Shown here in pieces: positions 18,815 through 28,751 of a stretch of DNA of 64,000 nucleotides (the first letter of the stretch is position 1; the number at the start of each line of letters is the position of its first letter). The stretch is from an uncultured Halieaceae bacterium (GTDB lineage: Bacteria > Pseudomonadota > Gammaproteobacteria > Pseudomonadales > Halieaceae). The translations under genes and the position numbers were made by a program. The notes below the pieces were generated by a model. The model had not been told where the DNA came from and made no database searches. It saw nothing but the letters and a program-made list of their open reading frames with translations. Where the stretch lies: assembly GCA_913031575.1 (NCBI GenBank), contig CAJWEV010000005.1, forward strand, positions 30,744-94,743, in the 5' to 3' direction.

Positions 18815-21670
18815 ATGTTTCTTACCAAACAGTTTGGCAAGCGTCCTCTGTCGCTCGCCGTGGCTGCTGCTATTGCACCGGCCTTTGCGTCCACAGCACT
18901 CGCGCAAAATCCTCAGCTTGAGGAGGTCGTAGTTACTGCGACGAAGCGTGCTGAAAACCTTCAGGATGTTCCGGTCTCGGTTAATGCTCTATCCGGTGAC
19001 GCGATGCGATCGCAGAACATCCTGACTTTCGACGACTACGTTGAATTCTTACCAAATGTCGTTAGCGCGGGTATCGGTCCAGGTCAACGAGAAATCTATA
19101 TTCGCGGCTCAGCATCTGAGCAATCATCTATTACAGTTGCGCCGGCTCAGGGCTCAGCACCTGGCGTGGCACTTTATTTTGATGAAATGCCTGTTTCGTT
19201 CGGCGCGAGGAATCTTGATGTATATGCAGCAGACTTAGCGCGAATCGAGGTGTTATCTGGCCCACAGGGGACTCTATTTGGTGCCAGTTCGCAGTCCGGA
19301 AATATGCGCTTAATCACTAATAAGCCCAACCCTGATGAATTCGAAATGAGTCTGGATATGGGCCTTAGCTCGACACGAGGTGGTGCAAACAGTAATAGCC
19401 TTGAGGCAATGATCAACGTCCCTATGGGCGAGCAAGGCGCAGTTCGCTTCGTAGCTTACTCAGATAACCAAGGCGGATGGATCGACAATCAAGTGGGTAC
19501 GTTCACGCCGAGCGGAACGGTTATCGACAGAAACAATTCGGCTGGCTATGGGCCATTTTTTGGCTCTTTCGATCAAACAACCATCCAATCTGCAACGAAC
19601 GGTAATGTTGCCAAAAAGGATTGGAACGAGGCTACATACGATGGTTTCCGTGTTGCTGCGAGCTACGACTTCAACGACACGTGGAGTGGCCTAGTTACGC
19701 ATATGTCGCAGGAGATTGATGTAGACGGCTCCTTCCTTATCGACCCAAGCTTGGGTGACAGTAGTGCTCAGAAATACGTGCCGGAATCAAACATTGATGA
19801 GTTCGATATCACAACATGGACGCTGGAAGGTGCTATAGCAAACCTAGACGTCGTTTATACCGGTGGTTATATTGATCGAGAGGTCGATGCGCTGATTGAC
19901 TACACGCACTACAACAATGGTGGCGGTTACATCACCTACTACCTCTGTAGTGGAAATATCTACTCAGCTGATCCATCGACCGCTCGTAATACGTGCTTTG
20001 ACCCCACAAAGCAGTACGCCGACGTATCAACGAATGAGCGAACGACTCACGAGCTGCGAATAAGCAGTGACCCTGACAACCGTCTCCGTTGGATGGCGGG
20101 CGTTTACATGAGTGATGTTGATACGACGCACGTAGGGGAGTTCCAATATTTCTCCACTAACGACGCGTTCAGTGAGCATATCGTGAACTACTTCGGCTCG
20201 GGTGCTCCTTTCCAGGTTGGCAATACAACCATTCCGGGTACCGCAGGCACCAACACAACCGGACCGCGAAGCCCACTCACTACGTTCTATAATGACTTCA
20301 CTCGTACAGAGGAAGAGACGGCTTTCTTCGGTGAAGTTGCCTTTGATATCAGTGACGATCTAACCGTGTCGCTAAGCGCGCGACGCTACGATCTAAAGTC
20401 GCAGCTACAGGGTGCGTCTAATTTCTCGTTCGGTTGTCGTTATGGTGCACCATTCACTGATCGAGAGACGCCCGCGGGAGCAGGCTTTGGCAACGCACTG
20501 GTTACAGAGGACGGTCGCTGTAACAGCAACGCCTTCAGTAACGACGTGACTGCACGCCTTTTAACTCTTGGCGCCTATGGCGCTTCAGGTGATGACAGCA
20601 TTATCTTGGGTGCGACGAGTCCAAACGGTGCGCGTGACATGTTCCGTGGTGGTGGTAGTAACGCCGCAACGCTCGCTGCCATACAAAACGGCAACCTTGA
20701 CATTAGTGATGTCTCTGCTGACGGTTCGACAGAAGAAGAGGACACTATTGTTCGTTTATCAATGAACTACAATCTGTCAGACGATGTAATGGTCTACGGT
20801 ATCTATTCCGAGGGCTATCGTCCAGCAACTCAGAACCGTAACGCCGGTCAGCTCGCCGCAAATCAATCCGGGGTTTATGAGGGATATGTGGTTCCAGCCG
20901 TGGCCGTTACAGACACATTGGAGAACATTGAGTTCGGCATGAAGGGCGAGTTCCTCGATCGCACACTGCGATTGAATGCTAGTTACTACATGACGGAGAT
21001 CACAGACCTGCAAGTTTCACGTTTTGACCCTTCAAATGTGGCCTTCTTGGTCTTTATGGAGAATGTGGGAGACGCTGAATCAAACGGTGTTGATCTTGAT
21101 TTCCAGTGGGCCGCAGGAACAAATCTGCTGATCTCGGGCGCTGCCAGTTTCTTGGATACCGAGATCACTCGACTAAATCCACAGCTTCAAGGCGTGGCAG
21201 TGCCCGTTGGCTCTGAGCTTCCACTCGCACCCACCTTCTCGGGTAACTTGCGAGTACGCTATGACTTCGATACGGACTGGTACGGTATGGACGGCTACCT
21301 TACTGGTGCCATAACATACCGTGGTAAGTCGGTTGCAGGGATCGTCGGAAGCGCAGCATTCATGGACGATACGGCAGTCCTTGCCTACGGGAGTGAATCT
21401 GGCCTAGATCAGCAAGATGAAGGTGGAAACTTCGGAACCGTCAACGATTCAACTGGTGCACTGCCCGCAAACTCACGTTACGTTAACGAGGCTGCGACAA
21501 CACTCAACTTTAGTGCAGGCCTCACCAAAGACGCGTGGTTAGCTGAAGTCTATGTTCGCAACCTTACGAATACGCGGGGCGCCGTAGTTCAAACAGCGGG
21601 TAAGTTTACGCCCGAGGCAACTGTCAACCGACCTCGAACAATGGGAATCAGACTGTCTTACCGCTTCTGA
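18815..21670 (+). CDS. TonB-dependent receptor (TBDR1)
   Basis: Signal peptide from ATG 18815, LEEVVVTATKR TonB box, plug RIEVLSGPQGTLFGASSQSGNMRLITNKP, ends MGIRLSYRF. Confidence 0.93.
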   Translation: MFLTKQFGKRPLSLAVAAAIAPAFASTALAQNPQLEEVVVTATKRAENLQDVPVSVNALSGDAMRSQNILTFDDYVEFLPNVVSAGIGPGQREIYIRGSASEQSSITVAPAQGSAPGVALYFDEMPVSFGARNLDVYAADLARIEVLSGPQGTLFGASSQSGNMRLITNKPNPDEFEMSLDMGLSSTRGGANSNSLEAMINVPMGEQGAVRFVAYSDNQGGWIDNQVGTFTPSGTVIDRNNSAGYGPFFGSFDQTTIQSATNGNVAKKDWNEATYDGFRVAASYDFNDTWSGLVTHMSQEIDVDGSFLIDPSLGDSSAQKYVPESNIDEFDITTWTLEGAIANLDVVYTGGYIDREVDALIDYTHYNNGGGYITYYLCSGNIYSADPSTARNTCFDPTKQYADVSTNERTTHELRISSDPDNRLRWMAGVYMSDVDTTHVGEFQYFSTNDAFSEHIVNYFGSGAPFQVGNTTIPGTAGTNTTGPRSPLTTFYNDFTRTEEETAFFGEVAFDISDDLTVSLSARRYDLKSQLQGASNFSFGCRYGAPFTDRETPAGAGFGNALVTEDGRCNSNAFSNDVTARLLTLGAYGASGDDSIILGATSPNGARDMFRGGGSNAATLAAIQNGNLDISDVSADGSTEEEDTIVRLSMNYNLSDDVMVYGIYSEGYRPATQNRNAGQLAANQSGVYEGYVVPAVAVTDTLENIEFGMKGEFLDRTLRLNASYYMTEITDLQVSRFDPSNVAFLVFMENVGDAESNGVDLDFQWAAGTNLLISGAASFLDTEITRLNPQLQGVAVPVGSELPLAPTFSGNLRVRYDFDTDWYGMDGYLTGAITYRGKSVAGIVGSAAFMDDTAVLAYGSESGLDQQDEGGNFGTVNDSTGALPANSRYVNEAATTLNFSAGLTKDAWLAEVYVRNLTNTRGAVVQTAGKFTPEATVNRPRTMGIRLSYRF

Positions 21671-21696
21671 TCGGTCAAGCAAGCGTAGTACCCTCC

Positions 21697-21729
21697 AAAG
21701 GGCGGACAATACAATGTCCGCCCTTTTTT
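21697..21729 (+). terminator. Rho-independent terminator after TBDR1
   Basis: AAAGGGCGGACA-atacaa-TGTCCGCCCTTT plus T-tract. Confidence 0.9.
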
Positions 21730-21757
21730 ATTTCTTAGCCGCCAAGAAAGTATTGTC

Positions 21758-23755
21758 GTGATAGAAGAATCAATTCAAAAAGCACGGATTGCCATAGGAA
21801 ATGGCGCATTCGACGAGTCGAGGCATCTGCTCGATAGTGTCCTTGACTCCGAACCAGATCACTTCGAGGCACGGTATACCCTCGCTGTCCTTTTGCGTGC
21901 ACAAAAACAGCAAAAAGAGGCAAAGCAACTATTGACGGTATTACTTCAAGAGAAGCCGGATTTCGGGAGAGGCTTTCAAGAGCTAGCACTTTGTGAGCTG
22001 AGTCTCGGTAGTGAAGGTTCAGCGATTAAAGCATTTGAAAAAGCAGTAGAGTTTGACGCCTCGCTTCTAGAAAGCTGGCGATTTTTAGTCGCCGCCTATG
22101 AGCGTAAAAACGACAGCCGTCTCGCGCAAGCCACTCACCAATTAGAATTCTTAAAATCACTCCCAAATGAGCTTCGGACAGTCATTAGTTATCTCGCTAG
22201 CAACCGGATAGCGGATGCAGAGCGGCTCTGCCGATATTTCATGCAACAAAATAAAACGCACATTGAAGGCATGCGCCTGATGGCTGAAATTGCTACTCGC
22301 ACCGGCGTTTTTGATGACGCGGAATTCTTATTAGAGACAGCATTAAAGTTAAAGCCGACGCATATCGAGGCAGAGATACAACTTACTCATGTATTACTCC
22401 GTCGACAGCGTTTTCATAAGGCCTACGATCACGCCAAAGCACTCTACGAAAAACATGAGTTCCCTTCACCCCAGGTCCTCGCTCTTTATGCCTCGGTCTG
22501 CTTCGGTGTAGGAGAGATTGATGAAGCGATTGGTGTTTATCAGCAGATGATCGAAGCCGCACCTGACGACCCGGCGCTTAAAGTATCGTTGGCACATATA
22601 TACAACGCGACTGGTGAATCATCACTTGCCATCAACCTTTTCCAAGAGGCGCATAAAATAAAACCCAGTTTTGGTGATGCATTTTGGAGTCTGGCAAATA
22701 CGAAGTCGTATCGTTTTACTGCCGCCGAAATCGACTCCATGATGTCCGGACTAGACGATAAAAGCGTATCCAAACTAGATAAAATTCAGATTCATTTTGC
22801 GCTCGGTAAAGCAGAGGAAGATAAAGGCGAGTATGCAGCTTCGTTTGAGAACTACCGGCGTGGCAATGCCCTGAAGCTGGAGACTTCAAATCACAGCAGA
22901 GAGCAGCTGGATATCCGTATCTCTTCGCAAATAGAGATCTGCACGAAATCCCTATTCGAACGTCTCAAGAACGTGGGTCATGATGCGCCTGATCCCATCT
23001 TCGTAGTAGGTTTGCCGCGCGCCGGATCGACATTACTTGAGCAAATTCTTGCCTCCCACTCTAAGGTGGACGGCACCATGGAACTGCACGATATTTTGGA
23101 TCTGGCAAAGCGCTTGCGCGGTCGAGACAAAGCCGGTGATCCAAGCCCACGTTACCCTCGCATTTTAGGCGAACTACCAGAGTCGCGCTTTGACAAATTT
23201 GGGAAGCAATTTATCGAAGATACGCGGATCTACAGAGGATCAGCACCCTTCTTCATAGACAAAATGCCCAATAACTTTTTCCACGTTGGACTCATAAAAC
23301 TCATCCTACCCAATGCGAAGGTAATTGATGCGCGACGACACCCAATGGCTTGCTGCTTCAGCGGTTACAAGCAGTTATTTGGCGAGGGACAGGAGTTCTC
23401 TTACGGGCTGGAGGAGATTGGAAACTATTACAAGCAGTACGTCGATCTAATGAACCACTGGGATGACGTTCTGCCGGGCTTTGTCTTGAGAGTTCAGCAT
23501 GAGGACGTCATCAAAGATCTCGAGACTCAGGTACGTCGTATTCTCGACTTTTGTGGGCTCGATTTTGAAGAGCCCTGCGTAGAGTTTCACAAGACAAAAC
23601 GCACTGTAAGAACACCCAGTGCAGAACAAGTGCGCCGGCCCATCAACACATCAGGAGTCGACCAATGGCGCAACTTTGAAGAGCACCTCGACCCACTCAA
23701 GCACGCTCTGGGCCCCAAACTGCTGGACGCCTATGGGATAGACCCTCCCAAATGA
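21758..23755 (+). CDS. TPR-repeat sulfotransferase (TPR-ST1)
   Basis: Many TPR units, then VVGLPRAGSTLLEQILASHSKVDG (PAPS 5'-phosphosulfate loop) and RRHPMACCFSGYKQLF (3'-phosphate motif). Confidence 0.88.
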   Translation: MIEESIQKARIAIGNGAFDESRHLLDSVLDSEPDHFEARYTLAVLLRAQKQQKEAKQLLTVLLQEKPDFGRGFQELALCELSLGSEGSAIKAFEKAVEFDASLLESWRFLVAAYERKNDSRLAQATHQLEFLKSLPNELRTVISYLASNRIADAERLCRYFMQQNKTHIEGMRLMAEIATRTGVFDDAEFLLETALKLKPTHIEAEIQLTHVLLRRQRFHKAYDHAKALYEKHEFPSPQVLALYASVCFGVGEIDEAIGVYQQMIEAAPDDPALKVSLAHIYNATGESSLAINLFQEAHKIKPSFGDAFWSLANTKSYRFTAAEIDSMMSGLDDKSVSKLDKIQIHFALGKAEEDKGEYAASFENYRRGNALKLETSNHSREQLDIRISSQIEICTKSLFERLKNVGHDAPDPIFVVGLPRAGSTLLEQILASHSKVDGTMELHDILDLAKRLRGRDKAGDPSPRYPRILGELPESRFDKFGKQFIEDTRIYRGSAPFFIDKMPNNFFHVGLIKLILPNAKVIDARRHPMACCFSGYKQLFGEGQEFSYGLEEIGNYYKQYVDLMNHWDDVLPGFVLRVQHEDVIKDLETQVRRILDFCGLDFEEPCVEFHKTKRTVRTPSAEQVRRPINTSGVDQWRNFEEHLDPLKHALGPKLLDAYGIDPPK

Positions 23756-24378
23756 TCTTTTCCTCCAGCAAGAAATTTATCTTTTTTGCAGTCCCGAAAA
23801 CCGGCACCCATGCGGTTAGAGAGGTGTTGCGGCCTCTGATGACTAGCGGAGACTGGGAGCAACAAATGTTAACTGGGCGCATGCGTTCACCTATTCCAGA
23901 GCTAGCTAAAATTGGCCACGGTCATATTTCCTATCAGCAACTTACCCGCGCTATTGGGCAGGACGAAATAACGAACTACTTCAGTTTTGCGATCGTTCGT
24001 CATCCAATCGAGCGCTTTATGTCAGTGTGCGCCTTCCTCGCTCGAACAGATCAAAGCTATGTTGATGATCCCGTGAGGTGGGCCAAACGTGCCTTTGGAT
24101 TTGAGCGCTTTCGTCAACGCATTCTGGTGCGTCCACAATCCGAATTACTCATCAACGAGCGCGGCGAACTCGCGGTTTCTTTTATAGGTCGATATGAGTT
24201 ACTGGAGAAAGATTTAAGCGTGATATGTGAGCAACTTGGAGCCCCTCACCCTCAGCTAAAACGAAGAAACGTAACGCCAAACAAAAAGCCCGAAATCTAC
24301 ACTGATAGCGACTTCGTAAGCGAGTTAGCGGCGTTTTACAGCGCCGACTTTAGTTTGCTGGGCTACGACCGGAGCTGA
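23752..24378 (+). CDS. Sulfotransferase-family protein (ST2)
   Basis: AVPKTGTHAVREVLRPL and FAIVRHPIERFMSV PAPS-binding motifs; ATGA overlap with TPR-ST1. Confidence 0.82.
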   Translation: MIFSSSKKFIFFAVPKTGTHAVREVLRPLMTSGDWEQQMLTGRMRSPIPELAKIGHGHISYQQLTRAIGQDEITNYFSFAIVRHPIERFMSVCAFLARTDQSYVDDPVRWAKRAFGFERFRQRILVRPQSELLINERGELAVSFIGRYELLEKDLSVICEQLGAPHPQLKRRNVTPNKKPEIYTDSDFVSELAAFYSADFSLLGYDRS

Positions 24379-25318
24379 ACTCTACAACACGCCGCGGGCG
24401 CAAAGCTGCGGCAAGAATACGTTGGTTTATAATGGGGTTAATACCCACCTGGTTCGACGAAGTCACCAGTACGCGCGGGTCCGGTGCCAACTGAGCAGCT
24501 GTTCGTTCAATAACGCCTCTGTAGAGCGGAAACGCTGATTCACTGAATCCATGTAAGCTCCATATCTCTCGCCAGTCATGGACTAAGTCGAACAGCAGAT
24601 GCCTGTATCGAAGCATCATGCCTCGATCATTCGCTATATTTGCTTCACAGTCCCGCAGCACTTGCTCGACGATCGCCAACATTTCTCCAGGCGACATCAC
24701 GGGAGCCACAGGGAACTGCTCTGTACGAAGTTCAGGTGCTAATTGCAGGTCGAATTTAATGTCTACGGGTGCTGAGTTATTTGCCGATCGCACAATACGC
24801 CAAAATCGAGATGAACCGGCAAGATCTATTACTAAGTGCACCCGCGATAGGTTACTGTCGTTCGTCACTCGGTGGCGACGCCAGGAATCGAACAACCAGC
24901 TTTGACCAACCGCCATATGCACCGACTCGCCTCCACAATAAAAAATGACAGAGGGGTCCGTCACTATAGGCACGTGAATGCGAACTCGGCTGACCCAATG
25001 ATAGTTAAAATCCACGTGCTCAGCGACTTGCGCGCCTGGCGCTAAACGCATAAGCCGCGATCTCGCCACGACCTCACCAAATGATGCGACGGTCTGATGC
25101 AAATAGGGACTTTCGCGAAGTGCTCGTGTTGCCTGCATCGCACCGTCAAACGCATGGTTCATTTCACCGTTGACTGAAACCAGTGGCACGGCCGAATTAC
25201 CCGGCAGTCCTGACGGGTGATCGAGCCAGAAATCCTGAGGTAAGGCTTCAACTTCACGCGCAAGCAACTGGCTATCAAAGCGCCAGGGTAGCTGAAGAAA
25301 AGGCTGATTAAATTCCAT
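24350..25318 (-). CDS. Aspartyl/asparaginyl beta-hydroxylase-family dioxygenase
   Basis: EHVDFNYHWVSRVRIHVPI...QSWLFDSWRRHRVTNDSNLSRVHLVIDL; ORF track extends to 25405 but MEFNQPFLQLPWRF at 25318 is the likelier start. Confidence 0.8.
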   Translation of the reverse strand: MEFNQPFLQLPWRFDSQLLAREVEALPQDFWLDHPSGLPGNSAVPLVSVNGEMNHAFDGAMQATRALRESPYLHQTVASFGEVVARSRLMRLAPGAQVAEHVDFNYHWVSRVRIHVPIVTDPSVIFYCGGESVHMAVGQSWLFDSWRRHRVTNDSNLSRVHLVIDLAGSSRFWRIVRSANNSAPVDIKFDLQLAPELRTEQFPVAPVMSPGEMLAIVEQVLRDCEANIANDRGMMLRYRHLLFDLVHDWREIWSLHGFSESAFPLYRGVIERTAAQLAPDPRVLVTSSNQVGINPIINQRILAAALRPRRVVEFSSGRSPAN

Positions 25319-25427
25319 GCCGGCATTACGCCATAAAGCCAAAGAAGATGACAGGCTGCATCCAATTTCAATTGAATGCTTAGGGCTCAAAGCATAAACT
25401 TGCACGCCTTCGAGGACGACGACAACT

Positions 25428-25907
25428 ATGCAAAACGGCGACTTACCCGATCACGTACTCGTGGCATTGCGGCGAATTATCCGAGCGACAGATTTATACT
25501 CGCGAAAGCTCGGTAAAAAAACGGGGTTGACGACGCCTCAGCTAGTCATCATTCAAGCCGTCGGCGATCTAAAAGACCCTACAGTCTCTGACGTTGCAAA
25601 GGCCGTCAGCTTAAGTCTGGCGACCGTCACCACTATACTCAATCGATTGGAGCGCAATGGCATCGTTAACCGGGTGCGATCGTCTGTGGATAGACGCAGA
25701 GTCATCGTCACCCTAACGGAGGAGGGTCAGGGCCTGAAAAGCTCGGCGCCAAAGCCTCTGCAAGACAGCTTTGTCGACCGATTTTCGCGATTAGAAGCTT
25801 GGGAACAACACCTTATCGTCGCCTCGCTAGAGCGCGTTGCGGCAATGATGGATGCAGATGACCTAGATGCCGCGCCGCTTCTCGCTAGTGGTGACTCCGT
25901 CGTTTAA
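25428..25907 (+). CDS. MarR-family transcriptional regulator
   Basis: LTTPQLVIIQAVG, VSLSLATVTTILNRLERNGIVNRVRSSVDRRRVIVTLTEEGQ winged helix. Confidence 0.9.
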   Translation: MQNGDLPDHVLVALRRIIRATDLYSRKLGKKTGLTTPQLVIIQAVGDLKDPTVSDVAKAVSLSLATVTTILNRLERNGIVNRVRSSVDRRRVIVTLTEEGQGLKSSAPKPLQDSFVDRFSRLEAWEQHLIVASLERVAAMMDADDLDAAPLLASGDSVV

Positions 25908-25920
25908 GAATCGAGCAAAC

Positions 25921-26826
25921 TTACGCGTCGTCCGATTGAATCAAGGACCTCATCACAATCGAAAAATCATCTCGACCTAAGCCAGCAGCTTGAAGAGCTT
26001 TATAGACCGCATTTGCACGACGTCCGAAGCCAGCGTCAACTGAAGACTGCTCAGCCAATTCGATGGCAAGGCCCAAATCCTTTGCCATCAAGTCCACCAT
26101 AAACCCAGGCTTATAATCGTCACCCGCGGGCGCACCTTCCATAACACCGGGCCAAGGGTTATACACCTGAAGCGACCAGTTGTTGCCCGAACTCGCCTTC
26201 ATTATCTCTGACTGGACCGCGGGATCTAAACCATTGGCAGCGCCGATGGCCAGTGCCTCGCAGGTACCAATCATATGGATAGCCAACAACATATTATTGG
26301 CTGCCTTGGCCACCTGCCCCGCACCATCAGATCCAGCGTGAAAAATCTTTTCCTCACTTCCCAATGCCTTAAGGACTTCTTTTGCACGGATAAAGGCCTC
26401 GGCACTACCACCGCACATAAAAGCCAGCGTTCCAGCCTGTGCTGCCGCGACACCACCTGAAACGGGCGTATCCATAAAATCAATACCATAGTCGCGCGCG
26501 GCCAAATGAAGTTCGCGGGCTGTGGGCGCGTCAATCGTACTCGCATCGAGCACTAGCGTTCCCGCGGGCAAACCAGAAAAAACACCTGCATCACCGAGCA
26601 TGACTGACTTGACGTGCTCACCTGCCGGCAGCATGGAGAAGACCACATCAGCGCCCTCACCAGCCATGGCAGCAGAGGGAGCGGCTACCGCGCCAGCAGC
26701 AACCACATCGGTCAATGCCAACTCTGACAAATCAAATGCCCTTACCGCCCACCCGGCTTTGAGTAGGTTTTTCGCCATGGGACCGCCCATATTCCCAAGG
26801 CCGATAAATGCTACCGTTGGCATCAA
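25921..26826 (-). CDS. mmsB: 3-hydroxyisobutyrate dehydrogenase
   Basis: FIGLGNMGGPMAKNLLKAGW, FMDTPVSGGVAAAQAGTLAFMCGG, GAGQVAKAANNMLLA. Confidence 0.92.
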   Translation of the reverse strand: MMPTVAFIGLGNMGGPMAKNLLKAGWAVRAFDLSELALTDVVAAGAVAAPSAAMAGEGADVVFSMLPAGEHVKSVMLGDAGVFSGLPAGTLVLDASTIDAPTARELHLAARDYGIDFMDTPVSGGVAAAQAGTLAFMCGGSAEAFIRAKEVLKALGSEEKIFHAGSDGAGQVAKAANNMLLAIHMIGTCEALAIGAANGLDPAVQSEIMKASSGNNWSLQVYNPWPGVMEGAPAGDDYKPGFMVDLMAKDLGLAIELAEQSSVDAGFGRRANAVYKALQAAGLGRDDFSIVMRSLIQSDDA

Positions 26827-26859
26827 ATTTCCTTTTAGAATTATATTAGTAAGTACTCA

Positions 26860-27978
26860 CTACCATGGGTAATGCATATTAGGTCCGCCATCGGGCTCTT
26901 TGAAAAAGGATTCGAGTAAGTCCTGAGGAACGTCCTGAACGGCATCAAACTGCCACTTAGGCTGTCGATCCTTATCCACTAGCAGCGCTCTCACACCCTC
27001 TGCAAACTCAGGGTGTCGCATAATATTGGCACCCAAACGCAACTCGGTATCGAATACTTCTTTCAATGAATAATCGACTGAATTATTTAGCTGCTTAAAG
27101 ATCCAGGCAGCAGCCAGCTTCGAACCGTGAGCAAATCCATCACGCGCCTTCTGCAGCCAAACATTGTCGCCGTTATAAGCTAACAGGCGGTCCGATATCT
27201 CGACCAAATCATCGCCCGACATAAGCGCATCAATCTCTGGCATCAACGGCTCAATGACACCGGCCGGCAGCTCTGCAGTTGGCGTCATTCCTAAAATAGC
27301 GTCGACAACCACTGTATTGGCCTGCGGGTCATCGGTCCATTCAGCCACTGACAACGCTGCCATGACCTCATGTCGCTGCTCGTGCGCAAGAAAAACATCG
27401 CCCAAATTTGCAAATAGCGCATCCGCTGCGTTGATATGAGCTGAGGTCAACGACAAGAAACGCCCGATCATTCCTGGCGTCCGATTCAAGAAGTAACTGC
27501 CACCGACGTCTGGGAAAAGCGCAATCGTAATTTCCGGCATGCCGATGCGGGTGCGCTCACTCACGATACGATGGCTGCAGCCAGCCATGACGCCCATGCC
27601 ACCGCCCATCACGACGCCATGCCCCCAACAGATCACGGGTTTAGGGTAAGTAAACAGCACATAATTCATCTGGTACTCGCGCGCAAAAAAGTTCTCTGCG
27701 TAAGTACAGGGACCACCGGGATTTTCGATAGAGGACCTACGAAGCTCATGAACGTCACCACCCGCGCAGAAGGCTTTCTCTCCCTCACCATCGATGTATA
27801 CCGCAGCAATAGAATCGTCTTCGGCCCACTCAAGGAGCTTAGCAAGCATGATTTCAATCATCTCAGCATCGAGGGAATTAAGAATTCGGGGCACGTTCAA
27901 GGTCAATCGACCCACCTGGCGATCACCCTCGCCCAGGGTTGAAACTACTACAACTTCTTCGCTCATCGATTCTTCCAC
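26860..27978 (-). CDS. Enoyl-CoA hydratase/isomerase family, likely 3-hydroxyisobutyryl-CoA hydrolase
   Basis: CWGHGVVMGGGMGVMAGCSHRI, MPEITIALFPDVGGSYFLNR; 372 aa as for HIBCH proteins. Confidence 0.87.
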   Translation of the reverse strand: MEESMSEEVVVVSTLGEGDRQVGRLTLNVPRILNSLDAEMIEIMLAKLLEWAEDDSIAAVYIDGEGEKAFCAGGDVHELRRSSIENPGGPCTYAENFFAREYQMNYVLFTYPKPVICWGHGVVMGGGMGVMAGCSHRIVSERTRIGMPEITIALFPDVGGSYFLNRTPGMIGRFLSLTSAHINAADALFANLGDVFLAHEQRHEVMAALSVAEWTDDPQANTVVVDAILGMTPTAELPAGVIEPLMPEIDALMSGDDLVEISDRLLAYNGDNVWLQKARDGFAHGSKLAAAWIFKQLNNSVDYSLKEVFDTELRLGANIMRHPEFAEGVRALLVDKDRQPKWQFDAVQDVPQDLLESFFKEPDGGPNMHYPW

Positions 27979-28751
27979 TCTGGCGCACGCTTTTCGAGAA
28001 AAGCGTTTACGCCCTCCTTTTGATCTTCAGTTGAAAATAGCGCGACGAATTCGTTGCGCTCTGCCACTAATCCGGCACCAATCATAATGTCTCGCGGGGA
28101 ATGAATAAGCCTTTTACACGCGGCAATCGATGTTGGACTTTGATCTGAGGCACGCTTGGCCAAATCAATGGCTTTTGCGAGTGATGCGCCCGGTTCAACA
28201 ACTTCCTCTACCAAACCTAATGTAATGGCTTTTTCGCCCGACACACGCTCGCCACAGAGAATCATACGCTTTGCCCAGCCTTCACCTACAAGCTGCGCCA
28301 GACGCTGGGTTCCCCCTGCGCATGGAAGAAGCCCAACACGAGCCTCGGGCAAGGCGAATACCGCATGCGACTCAGCAATACGAATGTCACACGCCAACGC
28401 TACTTCCAGACCACCGCCCATGGCGTAACCATTAATTGCAGCGATCGAAACGCCACGATAATCCGCCAGAGTCTCAAATGCGGCGCCAAAAGCATCGCCC
28501 ATAGCACCCGCAGCGGCCGGATCACCATTGGAAAACTGGTTCAAATCAGCGCCAGCCGAAAAGAACTTCTCGCCTTGACCCGTGATAACCAAGGCACGCA
28601 CGGCAGCCATGCTATTAAGCTCATTCACAACGGCCTCGACCGCTGAAAGGCTCTCGAGATCCCAGGTGTTGGCCGCGGGGTTGTTGATCGTGACGATGGC
28701 AATCCCGTCCTCGACTGACACCAACACCTTTTCACTTGGACTGATACTCAT
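27963..28751 (-). CDS. Enoyl-CoA hydratase
   Basis: INGYAMGGGLEVALACDIRIAES, ALPEARVGLLPCAGGTQRLAQLVG. Confidence 0.9.
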   Translation of the reverse strand: MSISPSEKVLVSVEDGIAIVTINNPAANTWDLESLSAVEAVVNELNSMAAVRALVITGQGEKFFSAGADLNQFSNGDPAAAGAMGDAFGAAFETLADYRGVSIAAINGYAMGGGLEVALACDIRIAESHAVFALPEARVGLLPCAGGTQRLAQLVGEGWAKRMILCGERVSGEKAITLGLVEEVVEPGASLAKAIDLAKRASDQSPTSIAACKRLIHSPRDIMIGAGLVAERNEFVALFSTEDQKEGVNAFLEKRAPEWKNR

